From assembly GCA_003242115.1 (NCBI GenBank), contig QBMP01000058.1, positions 2,858-18,012 on the forward strand: DNA of 15,155 bases, read 5' to 3'. The notes beneath the pieces are model-generated. The model saw only the letters and a program-made list of their open reading frames with translations. It did not search any database and was not told the DNA's origin. Numbering within the stretch: the stretch's first letter is position 1; every line of letters begins with the position of its first letter. Source of the DNA: Phormidesmis priestleyi. GTDB lineage: Bacteria > Cyanobacteriota > Cyanobacteriia > Phormidesmidales > Phormidesmidaceae. Of this stretch, positions 13,589-15,155 are shown piece after piece. The position numbers and the translations under genes were made by a program.

Positions 13589-14971
13589 TTAGTCGAGATC
13601 AGGCATCGACAGCACGGGCTCAGCTTCACGATCTAGGCCGCGCTCAAAGCCGCCTTCAGCCGCGCGGGCCCGACCCGCATGCCACAAGTGACCGACCAAG
13701 AAGAAAAAGGCCATCACAAAGTGGAAAGAGGCCAACCACTGACGGGGGTTCACAAAGTTAACGGAGTTAACCTCAGTGATAATACCGCCGACAGAGTTAA
13801 TCGAAGCGTTAGGGGCGTGAGTCATGTACTCAGCCGCTCGACGCACCTGCCAAGGCTGAATGTCATTCTTGAGCTTGTCAAGATCAAGGCCATTCGTACC
13901 GCGCAAAGGAGACAGCCAAGGGCCATCAAAGTCCCAAAAACGCATGGTCTCACCGCCGAAGATGATTTCTCCGGTAGGCGATCGCATCAAGTACTTACCC
14001 AAACCAGTCGGGCCTTGAGCCGAACCGATGTTGGCACCCAACCGCTGGTCACGCACCAAAAAGGTCATTGCCTGCGCTTGAGAAGCTTCTGCGTTCGTCG
14101 GGCCATAAAACTCACTCGGGTAAGCCGTATTGTTGAACCAAACATAGCAAGAGCAGATAAACGCCATCAGCGAAACCGCACCAATAGAGTAGGAAAGGTA
14201 AGCCTCACCATTCCAAATCAAAGCGCGACGAGCCCAAGCAAACGGCTTAGTCAAAATGTGGAAAATGCCGCCGGAGATACAGATCAAACCGACCCAAATG
14301 TGGCCACCGATAATGTCCTCCATATTATTGACGCCGCAAATCCAGCCTTCGCCGCCAAAGGGAGACGTCGCCAGATAGCCGAAAATAACCGCAGGGTTTA
14401 GCGTCGGGTTCGTAATGATCCGAACATCGCCGCCGCCCGGCGCCCAGGTGTCATATACCCCGCCAACGAAGCAGGCTTTAATCACCAACAAGAAAGCCCC
14501 CAATCCCAACAGGATCAGGTGATAGCCGATGATATTCGTCATCTGGTTTTTATCTTTCCAGTCTTGGCTAAAGAAGCTGGAATACTCTTCGAGCGTATCA
14601 GGGCCGCGAACAGCGTGGTAAACGCCGCCCAAACCCAGCACTGCCGAAGAAATCAGGTGAAGCACACCGACGACAAAGTAAGGGAAGGTGCTGATCACCT
14701 CACCACCAGGGCCAACCCCCCAACCCAGCGTCGCCAAGTGGGGAATCAAAATTGCGCCTTGCTCATACATAGGCTTTTCAGGAACATAGTGAGAGACTTC
14801 AAACAAAGTCATCGCACCTGTCCAGAGCACAATCAGGCCAGCGTGGGCAACATGCGCACCCAGCAGCTTGCCAGAAAGATTAATGAGTCGAGCGTTACCA
14901 GACCACCAAGCATAACCAGTGGATTCTTGGTCGCGACCGCCTCCAACAAACGTATTAGAGAGTGTTACCAC
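13589..14971 (-). CDS. psbC: Photosystem II CP43 antenna protein
   Basis: CP43 is the inner chlorophyll-binding antenna of photosystem II in the thylakoid membrane and supplies one ligand to the Mn4CaO5 cluster. The protein has the standard 460 residues from the well-known GTG start (MVTLSN). Six membrane helices carry the chlorophyll-ligand histidines (H40, H43, H105, H119, H151, H224, H238, H417, H428, H431 are visible). The cluster ligand Glu (E341, classical Glu354) and Arg (R344, classical Arg357) are kept in GGETMRFWD. Compared with sequences I remember, the lumenal loop just after is changed ([15 protein letters not shown] in place of DFRGPWLEPLRGPNG), and the N-terminal half has several substitutions. 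GAGG nine bases upstream serves as ribosome site. It lies 129 bases downstream of psbD and does not overlap it. Confidence 0.97.
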   Translation of the reverse strand: MVTLSNTFVGGGRDQESTGYAWWSGNARLINLSGKLLGAHVAHAGLIVLWTGAMTLFEVSHYVPEKPMYEQGAILIPHLATLGWGVGPGGEVISTFPYFVVGVLHLISSAVLGLGGVYHAVRGPDTLEEYSSFFSQDWKDKNQMTNIIGYHLILLGLGAFLLVIKACFVGGVYDTWAPGGGDVRIITNPTLNPAVIFGYLATSPFGGEGWICGVNNMEDIIGGHIWVGLICISGGIFHILTKPFAWARRALIWNGEAYLSYSIGAVSLMAFICSCYVWFNNTAYPSEFYGPTNAEASQAQAMTFLVRDQRLGANIGSAQGPTGLGKYLMRSPTGEIIFGGETMRFWDFDGPWLSPLRGTNGLDLDKLKNDIQPWQVRRAAEYMTHAPNASINSVGGIITEVNSVNFVNPRQWLASFHFVMAFFFLVGHLWHAGRARAAEGGFERGLDREAEPVLSMPDLD

Positions 14972-14994
14972 GGGGGAAGTACCTCTTCAGGGAA
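14955..14994 (-). repeat. Relic copy of the psbD 3' end at the psbC start
   Basis: On the minus strand these 40 bases (TTCCCTGAAGAGGTACTTCC and onward to CTCTAA) match the last 39 bases of psbD (15101-15139), with scattered substitutions and one length difference. The relic reads FPEEVLP before a one-base insertion breaks the frame. The psbC GTG lies within it, exactly where it would sit inside an overlapping psbD gene. Confidence 0.85.
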
Positions 14995-15027
14995 ATTAAA
15001 TGTAATTGAAAAGAAATTGAAAAATTG

Positions 15028-15092
15028 AAAAAACGGGCTGAATCGCCTACCAGCATAGCTCGAAGACGATTCAAAAAAGCTCACGGGCTTTT
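15028..15092 (-). promoter_or_regulatory. Hairpin region between psbD and psbC (possible terminator/attenuator)
   Basis: On the minus strand AAAAGC-CCGTGA-GCTTTT (15075-15092) is a weak hairpin ending in a T-run, beginning eight bases after the psbD stop. A second pairing, TGAATCG with CGATTCA (15067-15073 and 15039-15045), is followed by six Ts at 15028-15033. AGCCCGT is directly repeated on either side. These may reduce read-through from psbD into psbC. A separate psbC promoter in the AT-rich stretch 14995-15027 is possible but not identifiable. Confidence 0.4.
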
Positions 15093-15100
15093 ATAGGCGC

Positions 15101-15155
15101 TTAGAGTGCGTTACCACGAGGCAGCACTTCTTCAGGGAAGACAAACTGCTCATGT
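15101..15155 (-). CDS. psbD: Photosystem II D2 protein, C-terminal end (partial)
   Basis: Only the last 17 codons and stop are in the window: HEQFVFPEEVLPRGNAL, the highly conserved C-terminus of the D2 reaction-centre protein. The rest of the gene lies beyond the right edge. D2 binds the cofactors of photosystem II together with D1. The gene ends with TAA at 15101-15103, 129 bases before the psbC start; in most cyanobacteria this end would overlap psbC. Confidence 0.93.
   Translation of the reverse strand, partial: HEQFVFPEEVLPRGNAL

Noticed and set aside
13679..14401. 240-codon open frame antisense to psbC
   Set aside because: It mirrors a highly conserved photosynthesis gene, has no ribosome site and no recognisable protein features; it is a shadow of biased codon use.
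14519..15028. 169-codon open frame antisense to the psbC start and the psbD-psbC spacer
   Set aside because: It is the complement of conserved coding sequence plus an AT-rich spacer, with no family features.
13589..15155. Far-red light photoacclimation cluster
   Set aside because: Only psbC and psbD are present, no apc, rfp or chlF-type psbA genes are seen, and the gene order is that of the standard psbDC locus.

Overview
The window is chromosomal DNA from a cyanobacterium. It carries photosystem II genes (psbC and the 3' end of psbD), a cyanobacterial-type lipoyl synthase, and about 16 copies of the octamer GCGATCGC (HIP1), where about 0.2 would be expected by chance. The sequence alone does not fix the genus. 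The protein style (PsbC, pentapeptide protein, M23 protein) resembles filamentous or picocyanobacterial-like Leptolyngbya/Phormidesmis relatives, but that is an impression.

Layout, left to right. lipA (minus) diverges from a single-domain CheY-like response regulator with a C-terminal coiled coil (plus). The regulator converges on a diverged FAD-dependent oxidoreductase (minus), with structured RNA-like inverted repeats between their 3' ends. A gene-poor stretch of nearly 600 bases leads to a pentapeptide-repeat protein (plus). Next is the decayed C-terminal end of a PepSY/TM protein (minus, two frameshifts), a 17-bp inverted repeat, and a small gene for a Gly-pentad repeat protein with a regular His/Met ladder and a His/Met-rich tail (plus). 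That gene converges within 6 bases on a membrane-anchored M23-type protein (minus). A corA-type Mg2+ channel, apt, an OppB/DppB-type permease and a small membrane protein follow on the plus strand; the permease and small membrane protein are closely spaced. Then come a large two-module outer-membrane beta-barrel candidate, a MarC-family membrane protein, and a two-gene RelE/ParE-type toxin-antitoxin module. A small conserved cyanobacterial protein, psbC and the end of psbD are on the minus strand.

Most genes are unrelated housekeeping or membrane functions and do not form one pathway. Three places deserve attention. (1) psbD and psbC, which overlap in nearly all cyanobacteria and plastids, are separated here by 129 bases. 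The psbC leader keeps a recognisable 40-base copy of the psbD 3' end. (2) The 112-residue protein at 4954-5292 has His, His, His, Met, Met, Met, Met at exact 10-residue steps, which suggests a metal-binding solenoid or membrane protein. It lies beside a PepSY/TM pseudogene. (3) The protein at 5299-6240 joins a ribbon-helix-helix-like N-terminal segment, a membrane helix and an M23 fold whose HxH motif has become HxD.
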